Assembly (NCBI RefSeq): GCF_014207255.1
Contig: NZ_JACHCZ010000001.1
Span: 1,166,592 to 1,230,591 of the forward strand
Direction: 5' to 3'
DNA from: Pseudomonas sp. JAI120
GTDB taxonomy: Bacteria > Pseudomonadota > Gammaproteobacteria > Pseudomonadales > Pseudomonadaceae
DNA: 64,000 bases
The translations under genes were made by a program, and so were the position numbers. Shown piece by piece: positions 55,400-64,000 of the stretch. The notes under the pieces are model-generated. The model did no database searches. It worked only from the letters and a program-made list of their open reading frames with translations, and was not told where the DNA came from. Positions within the stretch are counted from its first letter, which is position 1; each line of letters starts with the position of its first letter.

Positions 55400-58060
55400 A
55401 TGACCCCGAATAACGCAGTCAGACGCGACGTCGATCCACAGGAAACCCGCGAGTGGCTGGAGTCCATCGAATCGGTGCTGTCCACCGAAGGCCGCCCGCG
55501 CGCCCATTACCTGATCGATCAGTTGCTGGATTTCGACGTGGCGCAGCATGGCGACTTCTACGGGCGGGTGACCACGCCTTACGTCAACACCATCCCGGTG
55601 GATCGCCAGTTGCCCTACCCCGGCAATCTGGCCATCGAACGCCGCACCAATGCGTTTATCCGCTGGAACGCCATGGCCATGGTCTTGCGTGCAGGCAAGC
55701 ACTCAGGCGTGGGTGGGCATATTGCGACTTATGCGTCAGCCGCGGTGCTGTACGACGTAGGTTTCGACCACTTCTTCCGTGGCCGCACCGACCACTTCGA
55801 CGGCGACCTCGTGTACATCCAGGGGCACTCTTCGCCAGGCATCTACGGCCGCGCCTACCTCGAAGGCCGCATCAGCGAAGCGCAACTGGATAACTTCCGC
55901 CGCGAAGCCGGTGGTGAAGGCATTTCGTCCTACCCCCACCCACGGCTGATGCCGGACTTCTGGCAATTTCCTACGGTGTCCATGGGGCTGGGGCCGATCA
56001 CGGCGGCCTATCAGGCGCGTTTTATGCGCTACCTGGAGTTTCGTGACCTCAAGCAACACCAGGGCCGCAAGGTCTGGGCATTTCTGGGTGATGGTGAAAT
56101 GGACCAACCGGAATCCCTGGCCGCCATTTCCCTGGCCGGGCGCGAGAAGCTCGACAACCTGATCTTCGTGGTCAACTGCAACCTGCAACGCCTGGACGGC
56201 CCGGTACGCGGCAACGCCAAGGTGATCCAAGAGTTCGAAAGCCTGTACCGTGCCGCCGGCTGGAATGTGATCAAAGTGATCTGGGGCGGTGGCTGGGATG
56301 CACTGCTGGAAAAAGATACAAGCGGCCTGCTGCGCCAACGCATGATGGAATGCGTGGACGGTGACTATCAGAACTACAAATCCCAGAACGGCGCCTACGT
56401 GCGCGAACATTTCTTCGGCAAATACCCGGAATTGCTGGCACTGGTTGCGGACCTGTCCGACGACGACATCTGGAAACTCTCACGGGGCGGCCATGACCCG
56501 GACAAGGTCTACAACGCCTATGCCGCCGCCGTGCGTCACAGTGGCCAACCGACGGTAATCCTGGCAAAAACCGTCAAGGGCTTTGGCATGGGCGAGGCCG
56601 GCGAAGGCCAGAACATCAACCACCAATTGAAGAAGATGGGCGCCGACGCCGTCAAAGCCTTCCGCGACCGCTTCGGCCTGGAAGTGCCCGATGAGCAACT
56701 CGCTGAAATTCCTTACCTCAAGCCCACAGCCGACAGCGAAGAAGCCCGTTACTTCGCCGCACGTCGCCAGGCCCTGGGCGGCTATGTGCCTGCGCGCCAC
56801 ACTGCGGTCGAATCGCTGCAGATCCCCGAACTGAGCGCCTTCGCCACTCAGCTCAAGGACACTGGCGAGCGCGCGATTTCCACAACCATGGCCTTCGTGC
56901 GCATCCTCGGCACCCTGCTGAAAAACCCGCACCTGGGCAAGCTGATCGTGCCCATCGTGCCGGACGAATCCCGCACCTTCGGCATGGAAAGCCTGTTCCG
57001 TCAGATCGGCATCCACTCCGCCGTCGGCCAGCTCTACACCCCACAGGACTCCGGGCAACTGAGCTATTACAAGGAGAGCAAAGACGGACAGATCATGCAG
57101 GAAGGCCTGAATGAGTCCGGCGCCATTTCCTCGTGGATCGCAGCAAGTACGTCCTACAGCAACCACGGCCTGATGACCTTGCCGTTCTATATCTTCTACT
57201 CGATGTTCGGCTTCCAGCGCGTCGGCGACCTGGCCTGGGCGGCGGGCGATGCACGAGCACGCGGCTTCCTGCTCGGCGCCACAGCCGGGCGCACCACGCT
57301 GATGGGCGAAGGCCTGCAGCATGACGATGGCCATAGCCATATCCTGTCGTCGGTGATTCCGTGCTGTGTGTCCTATGACCCGACCTTTGCCTACGAACTG
57401 GCGGTGATTATTCGCGAGGGCATGCGGCGCATGTATGTCGAGCAAGAGGACATTTACTACTACATCACCCTGCTCAACGAAAACTACCCGCACCCGGCGA
57501 TGCCCGAAGGCGTGGAGGACGGGATACTCAAAGGCATGTACCGGCTCAGCACCAACCCTCAGGCACAGGTGCAACTGATGGGCAGTGGTTCGATCCTGCG
57601 AGAAGTGATCGCGGCCGCAGAGCTGCTCGCCAACGATTTCGCCGTGCAATGCGACGTATGGAGTGTGACGAGCCTGACCGAATTGCGCCGTGACGGGCAC
57701 GCGGCGGAACGCTGGAACCTGCTGCACCCCGAGAGTGAGCCGCGCGTAAGTTACGTCGAGCAATGCCTGGAGGGGCAAACGGGGCCGGTGGTGGTCGCGA
57801 CGGACTACATGAAGCTATTCGCTGATCAGATTCGTCCGTTCGTGCCGGGCCGGCGCTTTGTCGCGCTAGGCACTGATGGCTTCGGGCAATCAGACACCCG
57901 GGAAGCCTTGCGCGAGTTCTTTGAGGTGGATCGCCACTTCATCGCCCTGGCTGCCCTGAAGGCGCTGGCGGATGACGGCGCGATCGGTCGCGACAAGGTC
58001 AGTGAAGCGATCAACCGCTACGGGATCAACGTCGACAAGGTGAATCCCGTAGCGGTCTGA
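55400..58060 (+). CDS. Stand-alone pyruvate dehydrogenase E1 component (homodimeric AceE-like)
   Basis: An 886-residue thiamine-diphosphate enzyme of the homodimeric E1 type. The ThDP motif is GDGEMDQPESLAAISLAGREKLDNLIFVVNC in its first half; other conserved blocks are GGHIATYASAAVLYDVGF, PDESRTFGMESLFRQIGI and GLQHDDGHSHILSS. It decarboxylates pyruvate or a near 2-oxo acid such as 2-oxobutyrate. No aceF or lpd gene is adjacent, so it would have to use the E2/E3 of the main complex or a distant one. The chromosomal aceEF operon is expected elsewhere; this looks like a paralogue comparable to MdeB. It is divergent from a MarR repressor. Confidence 0.88.
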   Translation: MTPNNAVRRDVDPQETREWLESIESVLSTEGRPRAHYLIDQLLDFDVAQHGDFYGRVTTPYVNTIPVDRQLPYPGNLAIERRTNAFIRWNAMAMVLRAGKHSGVGGHIATYASAAVLYDVGFDHFFRGRTDHFDGDLVYIQGHSSPGIYGRAYLEGRISEAQLDNFRREAGGEGISSYPHPRLMPDFWQFPTVSMGLGPITAAYQARFMRYLEFRDLKQHQGRKVWAFLGDGEMDQPESLAAISLAGREKLDNLIFVVNCNLQRLDGPVRGNAKVIQEFESLYRAAGWNVIKVIWGGGWDALLEKDTSGLLRQRMMECVDGDYQNYKSQNGAYVREHFFGKYPELLALVADLSDDDIWKLSRGGHDPDKVYNAYAAAVRHSGQPTVILAKTVKGFGMGEAGEGQNINHQLKKMGADAVKAFRDRFGLEVPDEQLAEIPYLKPTADSEEARYFAARRQALGGYVPARHTAVESLQIPELSAFATQLKDTGERAISTTMAFVRILGTLLKNPHLGKLIVPIVPDESRTFGMESLFRQIGIHSAVGQLYTPQDSGQLSYYKESKDGQIMQEGLNESGAISSWIAASTSYSNHGLMTLPFYIFYSMFGFQRVGDLAWAAGDARARGFLLGATAGRTTLMGEGLQHDDGHSHILSSVIPCCVSYDPTFAYELAVIIREGMRRMYVEQEDIYYYITLLNENYPHPAMPEGVEDGILKGMYRLSTNPQAQVQLMGSGSILREVIAAAELLANDFAVQCDVWSVTSLTELRRDGHAAERWNLLHPESEPRVSYVEQCLEGQTGPVVVATDYMKLFADQIRPFVPGRRFVALGTDGFGQSDTREALREFFEVDRHFIALAALKALADDGAIGRDKVSEAINRYGINVDKVNPVAV

Positions 58061-58061
58061 G

Positions 58062-58844
58062 CTACTGCGCAGGCGTCGGCAGGGGCGGAATCGCTTCTGT
58101 CGGCGCCGGCAGGTCCGGCGTGGTCGTGGCGGGCGCGGGCTCGGCCTGCGGCGCAATCGGTGCGGGTTCAGGCGCGGGCACAACCGGCTCCGAAGCAGCC
58201 GGTGCGGCAGGCTCTTCCTTCGGCGCCTCGACTTTCTCCGCAGCCGGAGCGGCCTTCGGCTCCGGCACACCGAGGTCGGCCTTTGGTTGCTCGGGAATAT
58301 GCTCAGCCTGCTTCACTTCCTGGGGCAGGAAGACGTCCACCAACGCAAAGTAGCGATCGTAGAACTTCGGCGCGGACACCGTCTCACTGGCCACCTTCAC
58401 CATCGAGTCATCGGTGGAGCCGATCGGCATCGACACCGACCCCAGCACGCCTACACCCAGGCTCGCGGAGTTGTTGACCTTCTTCAGCGCATAACGATCC
58501 TGCAGGGCGTTGGCAAACATCGTCGAGTGCTTTTTACCTTTGCCATCATCGGCACACACCACGTTGAAGCTGATCTGCAGGTGAGTTTCGCCGGTCTGCT
58601 GGAAGCTCTTGTTGCCCACGACCAGTTTCGGATCGCTGCTGGTGATGATGTAGCCCTGGCTCAGCAACGCACGCCGCGCGGCCTCGCACGCCGCTACATC
58701 GCTAACCGGGTAGTCCCGGGAAAACGTACCGGAGTCGTCGAAGTTCTCATGTTCATAAATAGCGGTCTTGGGTGACGAGCAGCCCGCGGCGCCCGCCAGC
58801 ACCAGCGCCAGCCCGACGCTACGCAAGTGGAATGATGTCGACAT
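58062..58844 (-). CDS. DUF2242 lipoprotein with Pro/Ala-rich tail
   Basis: A 260-residue lipoprotein: signal sequence with lipobox AAGC and acylated Cys22. Residues 30-180 form a globular DUF2242-type domain (FDDSGTFSRDYPVSDVAACEAARRALLSQGY). Residues 190-260 are low complexity, rich in Pro, Ala and Glu, of the kind that spans the periplasm or cell wall. The function is unknown. It ends one base after the stop of the E1-like gene on the other strand, in a convergent arrangement. Confidence 0.82.
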   Translation of the reverse strand: MSTSFHLRSVGLALVLAGAAGCSSPKTAIYEHENFDDSGTFSRDYPVSDVAACEAARRALLSQGYIITSSDPKLVVGNKSFQQTGETHLQISFNVVCADDGKGKKHSTMFANALQDRYALKKVNNSASLGVGVLGSVSMPIGSTDDSMVKVASETVSAPKFYDRYFALVDVFLPQEVKQAEHIPEQPKADLGVPEPKAAPAAEKVEAPKEEPAAPAASEPVVPAPEPAPIAPQAEPAPATTTPDLPAPTEAIPPLPTPAQ

Positions 58845-58933
58845 TGATAATCCTGAGGAAAACGGTCTGGGCGGTATTGTGCAACAGAACGAGGCCTTGG
58901 CGCGCGCATTCCTGTCGGTAAAACGTCACAGGG

Positions 58934-59830
58934 TTACGCAACGGGGCCTGCAGGGAAAAGCCCGGCGCACATATGGTCAATAAACACGCGTACCTTGGTC
59001 GAGGCATGGCGACCGGGCCACAACATCCAGAAATTGCCCCGGTGTTCCAGGTAATCATCCAGCACCCGCTGCAAGCGCCCCTCGCCCACGGCCTGGTTGA
59101 CCATGTAGTCCGGCAGGCAGGCAATGCCCAATCCCTCGAGCACCACATGGTTCAGAGACTCGATGGTGGTACTGACCAACGGCGTACGCAACAGCGGTTC
59201 CGCGGCACCCAAGGCAAGACGCAACGGCCAGGGCTCGAGCTTGCCCGTGGCGCAGAACTTGTGGCGCAGGCAGGCGTGGCCATTGAGGTCCTGTGGTTGC
59301 TGCGGGGTGCCGTGTTGGGCGAAGTAGCCCGGTGTGGCGACGAGTACCAGCTGGTAGTGGCCCAGGTGGCGCGCCATCAAGCGCGAATCTTCCGGCTTGC
59401 CGGTGCGAATCACCGCGTCGAAACCTTCCTCAATCACGTCCACCATACGGTCAGAGAAATCCACATCCAACTCGATATCCGGGTAGGCGCGCATAAAGTC
59501 ACTGAGTACTGGCATCAACAAGCCCCGCACCTGCGGCACACTGATGCGCAGCTTGCCCCGTGGCGTTGCACTGGCGTTTGTCAGCTCCTGCTCGGCCGCT
59601 TCCACCTCAGCGAGAATCCGCCGCGACCGCTCAAGGAACAGCGAGCCTTCACTGGTCAAGGTGATACTGCGCGTGCTGCGGTGAAACAGCCGCACGCCCA
59701 GGCGCTCTTCCATCCGCGCAATGCTTTTGCCCACGGCCGACGACGACACCCCCAGCACACGGCCGGCGGCGGTGAAGCTCAGCGTCTGCGCCACCTGCAC
59801 AAATACCGAAAGGCTGCCCAAGCTGTCCAT
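58934..59830 (-). CDS. LysR-family transcriptional regulator
   Basis: A 298-residue LysR protein of the CrgA/AaeR-like group: helix-turn-helix in LSFTAAGRVLGVSSSAVGKSIARMEERLG and substrate domain from about residue 90. The ATG at 59828-59830 was chosen since it begins the conserved MDSLGSLSVFV and has AAAGGCGGG upstream. It is divergent from an MFS exporter gene, 119 bases away, and is its likely regulator. Confidence 0.9.
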   Translation of the reverse strand: MDSLGSLSVFVQVAQTLSFTAAGRVLGVSSSAVGKSIARMEERLGVRLFHRSTRSITLTSEGSLFLERSRRILAEVEAAEQELTNASATPRGKLRISVPQVRGLLMPVLSDFMRAYPDIELDVDFSDRMVDVIEEGFDAVIRTGKPEDSRLMARHLGHYQLVLVATPGYFAQHGTPQQPQDLNGHACLRHKFCATGKLEPWPLRLALGAAEPLLRTPLVSTTIESLNHVVLEGLGIACLPDYMVNQAVGEGRLQRVLDDYLEHRGNFWMLWPGRHASTKVRVFIDHMCAGLFPAGPVA

Positions 59831-59949
59831 GATCCCGCCTTTAGCGATTGCGGACACCGGCGTCCGATAAGTTCGGAACCTTAGCCTGTTTTTCCGCCAA
59901 CCACAGCCCCCTACTCTGCCTGCTTGCCCTTTTACCTGGATAAAACCTC

Positions 59950-61155
59950 ATGAGCAGCAGCCCTTCACTCACCGCATCAACCCAGCGGGATTCATTACCG
60001 CTGGGCGGTCTACTGGCTCTGGCCAGCGCTGGCTTTATCACCATCCTCACCGAAGCCATGCCCGCCGGGTTGCTACCACAGATAGGCGAAGGCCTCGGCG
60101 TGTCGCCCGCCCTGGTCGGTCAACTGGTCACGGTCTACGCCCTTGGCTCGTTGCTGGCGGCCATCCCCCTGACGCTGCTGACCCGCGGCTGGCGCAGACG
60201 ACCGGTGCTGCTGCTGGCCATCGGCGGCTTTGCCTTGGTCAACAGCGTAACCGCGCTGTCCAGCCACTACGGACTGACGCTCGTGGCGCGCTTTTTTGCC
60301 GGGGTCTTCGCCGGGCTGCTCTGGGCGTTGCTGGCGGGTTATGCGAGCCGAATGGTGGTGCCACACCTGCAAGGTCGCGCCATTGCCGTGGCGATGCTGG
60401 GTGCACCGCTGGCGCTGTCACTGGGTGTGCCTGCGGGCACCTTCCTCGGCACTGCCGTTGGCTGGCGCCTGAGTTTTGCAATCATGACCGGGCTGACCTT
60501 GGTGCTACTGGCCTGGGCGCGCTGGCAACTGCCGGACTTTGCCGGCGAACGGACGGATAAACGCCTGGGGCTGCGCCAGGTGCTGAACCTGCCAGGCATT
60601 CGTCCAGTGCTGTGGGTAACGTTTACCTACGTACTGGCCCACAACATTCTGTACACCTACATCGCCCCGTTGCTGGTGCCCGCAGGGATCGATGCGGATG
60701 TTGACCGAGTGTTGCTGGTGTTTGGCCTCTCGGCGGTGCTGAGCATCTGGCTGACAGGCGTGTTGATTGACCGGTGGCTGCGCGCCTTGCTGCTGATCAG
60801 TTGTGCGCTGTTTGGCCTGATCGCCCTGGCGCTGGCGTTCTGGATCAATGTGCCGGCAGTCATCTATACCGCCGTGGCGCTATGGGGCCTGGCGTTCGGC
60901 GGCCTGCCGGCACTGTTGCAAACCGCACTGGCCCAATCGGCTGGCGAGTCGGCGGATGCCGCACAATCAATGCTGGTGACCGTATGGAACCTGGGGATAG
61001 CCGGTGGCGGACTGGCAGGAGGCGTGTTGCTTCAGGGCTGGGGCGTCGCGGGCTTTCCATGGGCCGTTATGCTACTGATGCTACTGGCATGGGCCGGCGC
61101 ATCACAGACAGCGCCCCAACAGCTGGCCCGGCCACCCCGCCAAGTCGAACGTTGA
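59950..61155 (+). CDS. MFS efflux transporter (DHA1, arabinose-efflux type)
   Basis: A 401-residue inner-membrane protein with 12 predicted spans and the DHA1 pattern: TEAMPAGLLPQIGEGLGVSPALVGQLVTVYALG at the first span and LLTRGWRRRPVLL as motif A. The family exports sugars, purine-like compounds or drugs by proton antiport; the substrate is not evident. Divergent from a LysR regulator. The last 54 bases overlap the convergent acetyltransferase gene. Confidence 0.88.
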   Translation: MSSSPSLTASTQRDSLPLGGLLALASAGFITILTEAMPAGLLPQIGEGLGVSPALVGQLVTVYALGSLLAAIPLTLLTRGWRRRPVLLLAIGGFALVNSVTALSSHYGLTLVARFFAGVFAGLLWALLAGYASRMVVPHLQGRAIAVAMLGAPLALSLGVPAGTFLGTAVGWRLSFAIMTGLTLVLLAWARWQLPDFAGERTDKRLGLRQVLNLPGIRPVLWVTFTYVLAHNILYTYIAPLLVPAGIDADVDRVLLVFGLSAVLSIWLTGVLIDRWLRALLLISCALFGLIALALAFWINVPAVIYTAVALWGLAFGGLPALLQTALAQSAGESADAAQSMLVTVWNLGIAGGGLAGGVLLQGWGVAGFPWAVMLLMLLAWAGASQTAPQQLARPPRQVER

Positions 61156-61626
61156 AATGCGCTCGTAGCCACAGGACTCATAAAAACTCACCAGATCCCC
61201 TGTCCCGCCGCCATAGCAGTCCACACGCAAACGCGTCACTCCTGCTGCACGGGCCTGGTCATCAGCAAAGGCCATCATGCGCCGGCCAAGGCCGCGAACA
61301 CGGGGATCACGCGCGGCAATCAACAGGCGTACATACACCTCGGGCTCAGTCGCCGACGGTACATAAGGCATGGGATCGCCCAACACCAGCGCTCCACGGA
61401 TACGGCCTGCGGGCTCTTCTACCACCCACGCCCCAGGCAATGCGCAGGCTTCAGCCACTTGCGCGACCCGCCGGGGCGACGCCGACCAGGGCTCGGTGCC
61501 CCACTGATGGGTATTGCCCATGCCAACGAACCAGGCGACCACCTCGTCGAACACCTGCAGCACGGCAGGAACGTCCGACGCACTGGCGCGGCGGATCAGC
61601 AAGCCATCCATTCCTAGAATCAACAC
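61102..61626 (-). CDS. GNAT-family N-acetyltransferase
   Basis: A 174-residue GNAT protein with the acetyl-CoA-binding motif around RDPRVRGLGRRMMAFADDQA and the C-terminal FYESCGYERISTF. The start was placed at the GTG 61624-61626, since AGGAG lies eight bases before it; an ATG five codons later has no spaced ribosome site, and a further upstream GTG is weaker. The final 54 bases overlap the convergent MFS gene. The substrate is unknown. Confidence 0.78.
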   Translation of the reverse strand: MLILGMDGLLIRRASASDVPAVLQVFDEVVAWFVGMGNTHQWGTEPWSASPRRVAQVAEACALPGAWVVEEPAGRIRGALVLGDPMPYVPSATEPEVYVRLLIAARDPRVRGLGRRMMAFADDQARAAGVTRLRVDCYGGGTGDLVSFYESCGYERISTFDLAGWPGQLLGRCL

Positions 61627-61681
61627 GCTTGGAACTCCTGGGTCGACGATACCGAGCACCCAGTCTAGCCCACATAAAAAA

Positions 61682-61707
61682 GCCCCCGGTCTTTTCAGGC
61701 CGGGGGC
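61682..61707. terminator. Bidirectional intrinsic terminator
   Basis: GCCCCCGG (61682-61689) pairs with CCGGGGGC (61700-61707) around a 10-base loop. An A-run lies on the left and a short T-rich tract on the right. It terminates ppiD on the minus strand. Confidence 0.85.
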
Positions 61708-61725
61708 TTCTTGTTCAAACCAACA

Positions 61726-63600
61726 TCAGTATTTCTTGATATCAGCCTTGGTTTCCAACTGCTTGCGGTACGCCGCGAAGTCCTGCTGGCCAACACGGGA
61801 AGCGAGGAAGCGGCGATATTGCGCCTTTTCTTCGTCCGTTGGGGCAGCCGCTTCGTTGACGCCGTTCAAGCGCACGATCACCAGGCTGCCATCAGCCAGG
61901 GTCACGGTGGTGAAGGTCGGCTTGTCCTTGGCCGCAGGCTTGGGCATGCGGAACAGGGCTTGCAGCACGGCCGGGTCAATCGCTTCCTGGCTACGGGTAG
62001 CCGCTTCAGTGACTTTCCAGGCCTGGCCGTCGACCGGCTGGTTCAGCGGGGTCTTGCCATCACGCAGGCTGGCGATCAGCTCATCAGCGTGAGTCTTGGC
62101 AGCCGCGCTGGCGCGCTCCTTGGCCATCTGTGTGCGGATCGCCGCAGCAACGCTTTCCAGCGGCAGTTGCGCAGGTTTGCGGTGCTCTTTGGCACGCAGC
62201 ACGATGATGGTTTCCGGGTCCAGCTCAATGGCGCTGCTGTTGGCCCCCTCATCCAGCACTTCCGGGCTGAACGCAGCGGTGACCACGGCACGGTTGGCCG
62301 CAACACCGTCACCACCTTCACGGCCAAACGGCGCGGAGGTGTGTACGGTCAGCTTCAGGTCAGACGCCGGTTGGGCCAGATCGGAGGCTTCGAATGCCGC
62401 ATCTTCCAATTGCTTGGTTGCTTCGACAAAACGCTGCTCGACCTGTTGGGTCTTGAGCTCGCGGGTCAGCTTGTCTTTCAGGCTGGCAAACGTCGGCACT
62501 TGCGGTGCTTCAACGCCCAACAGCTTGATCAAGTGCCAACCGAAGGTGCTGCGCACCGGCGCCGAAACCTGGTCTTTGTTCAAGGCATACAAGGCGGCTT
62601 CGAAGTCCGGGTCGTAGACGCCCGGGCCGGCAAAGCCCAGATCACCGCCACTGTTGGCCGAACCTGGATCCTGGGAGAACTCCTTGGCCAGGGTTTCGAA
62701 CTTCTCACCCTTGGCCAGGCGCGCCTGGATTTCTTCGATCTTGGCCTTCGCTTGCGCGTCGGTGACCTTGTCGTTGACTTCAATCAGGATGTGCGCGGCA
62801 CGACGCTGTTCAGCGAGGTTGGCGGTTTCTTTCTGATAGGCAGCCTGCAGTTCATCGTCCTTCACGCTGACCTGGTCGAAGAAGGACGACTTCTTCAGTT
62901 CCAGGTAGTCGATGACCACCTGGTCCGGGGTCATGAACTCCTTGGCGTGCTGGTCATAGTAAGCCTTGACCTCGTCGTCGGTGAGTTTCACCGCCGCAGG
63001 GTTGGCCTTGATATTGACGGTAGCAAAATCGCGGGTCTGCTTTTCCAGACGGGCGAATGCCAGCACTTCGGCGTCGGTCACGAAACCGCTGCCGGCAATA
63101 CCAGCGCGAACCTGGCCGATCAGCATTTCCTGGGTCAGCATCTGACGGAACTGCAGACGGCTGTAGCCCAGTTGACGGATCACCTGGTCAAAGCGTTCGG
63201 CGTTGAATTTGCCGTCCACCTGGAATTCCGGCGTCTGCAGGATTACCTGGTCCAGTGCAGCTTCAGAGAAGCCAAACTTGGAATCGGCGGCGCCTTGCAG
63301 CAGCAGCTTGCGATCGATCAGACCCTTGAGGGCCGCGTCGCGCAGCAGTTTTTCGTCCAGCAGCGAAGCATCGAAATCCTTGCCCAGCTGTTGCATCAGC
63401 TGGCGACGTTGCATGTCGACGGCCTGGCTCAGTTCAGTCTGGGTGATTTCTTCACCGTTGACCTTGGCCACGTCCTGCTTGGTGTTGGTCGAAGCCTGGA
63501 AAATGGCCTCGATACCGGTGAACGCCATCAATGCGACGATGATCCCGATAATGGTCTTGGCAATCCAGCCTTGTGAATTGTCCCTGATATTTTGCAGCAT
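61726..63600 (-). CDS. ppiD: Peptidyl-prolyl cis-trans isomerase D (periplasmic foldase)
   Basis: A 624-residue inner-membrane-anchored chaperone. A membrane segment lies at about residues 13-35 (WIAKTIIGIIVALMAF) with the rest in the periplasm. A SurA-like N-terminal domain follows, then a parvulin (PPIC) domain at about residues 265-360 with RRAAHILIEVN and SGGDLGFAGPGVYDPDFE, and a C-terminal chaperone part. It acts near SecYEG on newly exported proteins. GGGGGA precedes the ATG. It lies downstream of hupB on the same strand, the usual lon-hupB-ppiD order. Confidence 0.95.
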   Translation of the reverse strand: MLQNIRDNSQGWIAKTIIGIIVALMAFTGIEAIFQASTNTKQDVAKVNGEEITQTELSQAVDMQRRQLMQQLGKDFDASLLDEKLLRDAALKGLIDRKLLLQGAADSKFGFSEAALDQVILQTPEFQVDGKFNAERFDQVIRQLGYSRLQFRQMLTQEMLIGQVRAGIAGSGFVTDAEVLAFARLEKQTRDFATVNIKANPAAVKLTDDEVKAYYDQHAKEFMTPDQVVIDYLELKKSSFFDQVSVKDDELQAAYQKETANLAEQRRAAHILIEVNDKVTDAQAKAKIEEIQARLAKGEKFETLAKEFSQDPGSANSGGDLGFAGPGVYDPDFEAALYALNKDQVSAPVRSTFGWHLIKLLGVEAPQVPTFASLKDKLTRELKTQQVEQRFVEATKQLEDAAFEASDLAQPASDLKLTVHTSAPFGREGGDGVAANRAVVTAAFSPEVLDEGANSSAIELDPETIIVLRAKEHRKPAQLPLESVAAAIRTQMAKERASAAAKTHADELIASLRDGKTPLNQPVDGQAWKVTEAATRSQEAIDPAVLQALFRMPKPAAKDKPTFTTVTLADGSLVIVRLNGVNEAAAPTDEEKAQYRRFLASRVGQQDFAAYRKQLETKADIKKY

Positions 63601-63670
63601 GCGTCCCCCAGAAACGGTTGAACTTCAAAAATTGGCAACCGTGGAGCGTGGGTAGAGTCCGGATAGAAGA

Positions 63671-63694
63671 AAGGCGCATCCGAGGATGCGCCTT
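63671..63694 (-). terminator. Terminator hairpin between hupB and ppiD
   Basis: AAGGCGCATC and GATGCGCCTT form a perfect 10-bp stem with a 4-base loop, flanked on the minus-strand 3' side by TTCTTC. It probably ends the hupB transcript. Confidence 0.75.
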
Positions 63695-63702
63695 CTCGTA
63701 AC

Positions 63703-63778
63703 TGGCGGAGCGGACGGGGGGTTGAACCTACACCCCCGGCTTGGCGACCCGATGGATACCTGGGTCAGCTTTCGCTCC
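63703..63778 (-). pseudogene. Degenerate tRNA-Asp-like sequence
   Basis: On the minus strand these 76 bases begin GGAGCGA and end CCGCTCCGCCA, so acceptor-stem pairing holds at six of seven positions with a genome-encoded CCA. GCCGGGGGT and GGTTC resemble the 3' half of tRNA-Asp(GTC). The T-arm does not pair properly and the expected anticodon arm is missing, so a working tRNA is unlikely. It may be a decayed tRNA copy. Confidence 0.4.
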
Positions 63779-63830
63779 GCTGCCAGGCCAGACCTGCGTC
63801 CGACCCGGGTAGCAAAGGCTTGATCGAAGC

Positions 63831-64000
63831 TTAGTTAACGGCTTCTTTCAGGGCTTTACCGGCTTTGAAACCTGGTTTCTTGGCAGCAGCGATTTGCAGT
63901 GCTTTGCCAGTCTGTGGGTTGCGGCCAGTGCGAGCTGGGCGGTCAGTCACAGAGAAAGTACCGAAGCCTACCAGTACCACGGAGTCGCCGGCCTTCAGAG
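63831..64000 (-). CDS. hupB: DNA-binding protein HU-beta, 5' partial
   Basis: The last 55 codons and stop of a histone-like HU protein lie at the window edge; the start is outside. The DNA-binding arm sequence [22 protein letters not shown] is the HU signature, followed by [25 protein letters not shown] compacts and bends DNA as a dimer. It precedes ppiD on the same strand, and lon would be expected further upstream outside the window. Confidence 0.96.
   Translation of the reverse strand, partial: LKAGDSVVLVGFGTFSVTDRPARTGRNPQTGKALQIAAAKKPGFKAGKALKEAVN

Overview
The window looks like a chromosomal segment of a Pseudomonas fluorescens-group bacterium. The GC content is high, gene families and gene order are typical of Pseudomonas, and several intergenic gaps carry REP palindromes of the TGTGGGAGGGGGCTTGCCCC type. 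Two small RNAs known from this genus, CrcY and PrrF, are also recognisable. No insertion sequence, CRISPR array or prophage is visible. All assignments come from reading the sequence; no database search was run.

Layout. 1-1.0 kb: the end of an Mrp/Pha-type cation/proton antiporter operon (subunits E, F, G). 1.2-5.8 kb: the glnS-cysS tRNA synthetase operon, divergent from ppiB-lpxH. 5.9-10.6 kb: a MarR-controlled tripartite multidrug efflux operon (MarR, outer-membrane channel, EmrA, EmrB) with two palindromic operators. 10.7-16.9 kb: tamB, tamA and an acetyltransferase. 17-21.8 kb: xthA, a PstS-like/OmpA fusion, an acyl-CoA dehydrogenase and a LysR regulator.

21.8-36.3 kb is a leucine/isovalerate catabolic (liu) locus split in two. 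liuR-liuE lie on the left and liuABCD on the right. Between them are the CrcY small RNA (with a sigma-54 promoter and a CbrB-like upstream site), a 1723-residue LRR protein with an IpaH/SspH-type NEL E3 ubiquitin ligase domain, and an acyl-CoA synthetase. Three sites with an ACGT-N2-ACGT core, two beside liuA and one before liuR, are probable LiuR operators. Leucine is thus degraded through isovaleryl-CoA (LiuA), carboxylation (LiuB/LiuD), hydration (LiuC) and HMG-CoA cleavage (LiuE).

36.3-42.1 kb: an S24-type repressor whose catalytic Ser and Lys are both replaced, a DUF6124-like protein, the iron-responsive PrrF RNA with a Fur box, a zinc carboxypeptidase, and a compact ECF-sigma regulon. 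In that regulon a sigma/anti-sigma pair is divergent from a catalase-like protein and cytochrome b561, and both directions carry GGGAATA-N15-CGTCT promoters. 42.1-49.1 kb: zapE, an LRR-protein kinase, a YebC-family gene, a LysR-controlled 2-aminoethylphosphonate pathway (phnW, phnX) and a second b-type cytochrome.

49-64 kb: a D-cysteine desulfhydrase/ACC deaminase-like enzyme, fadH, a nitrilase-fold protein lacking catalytic residues, an AraC regulator, a 28-residue small protein, a MarR regulator divergent from a stand-alone pyruvate dehydrogenase E1, a DUF2242 lipoprotein, a LysR/MFS pair, an acetyltransferase, ppiD, a degenerate tRNA-Asp-like sequence and the 3' part of hupB.
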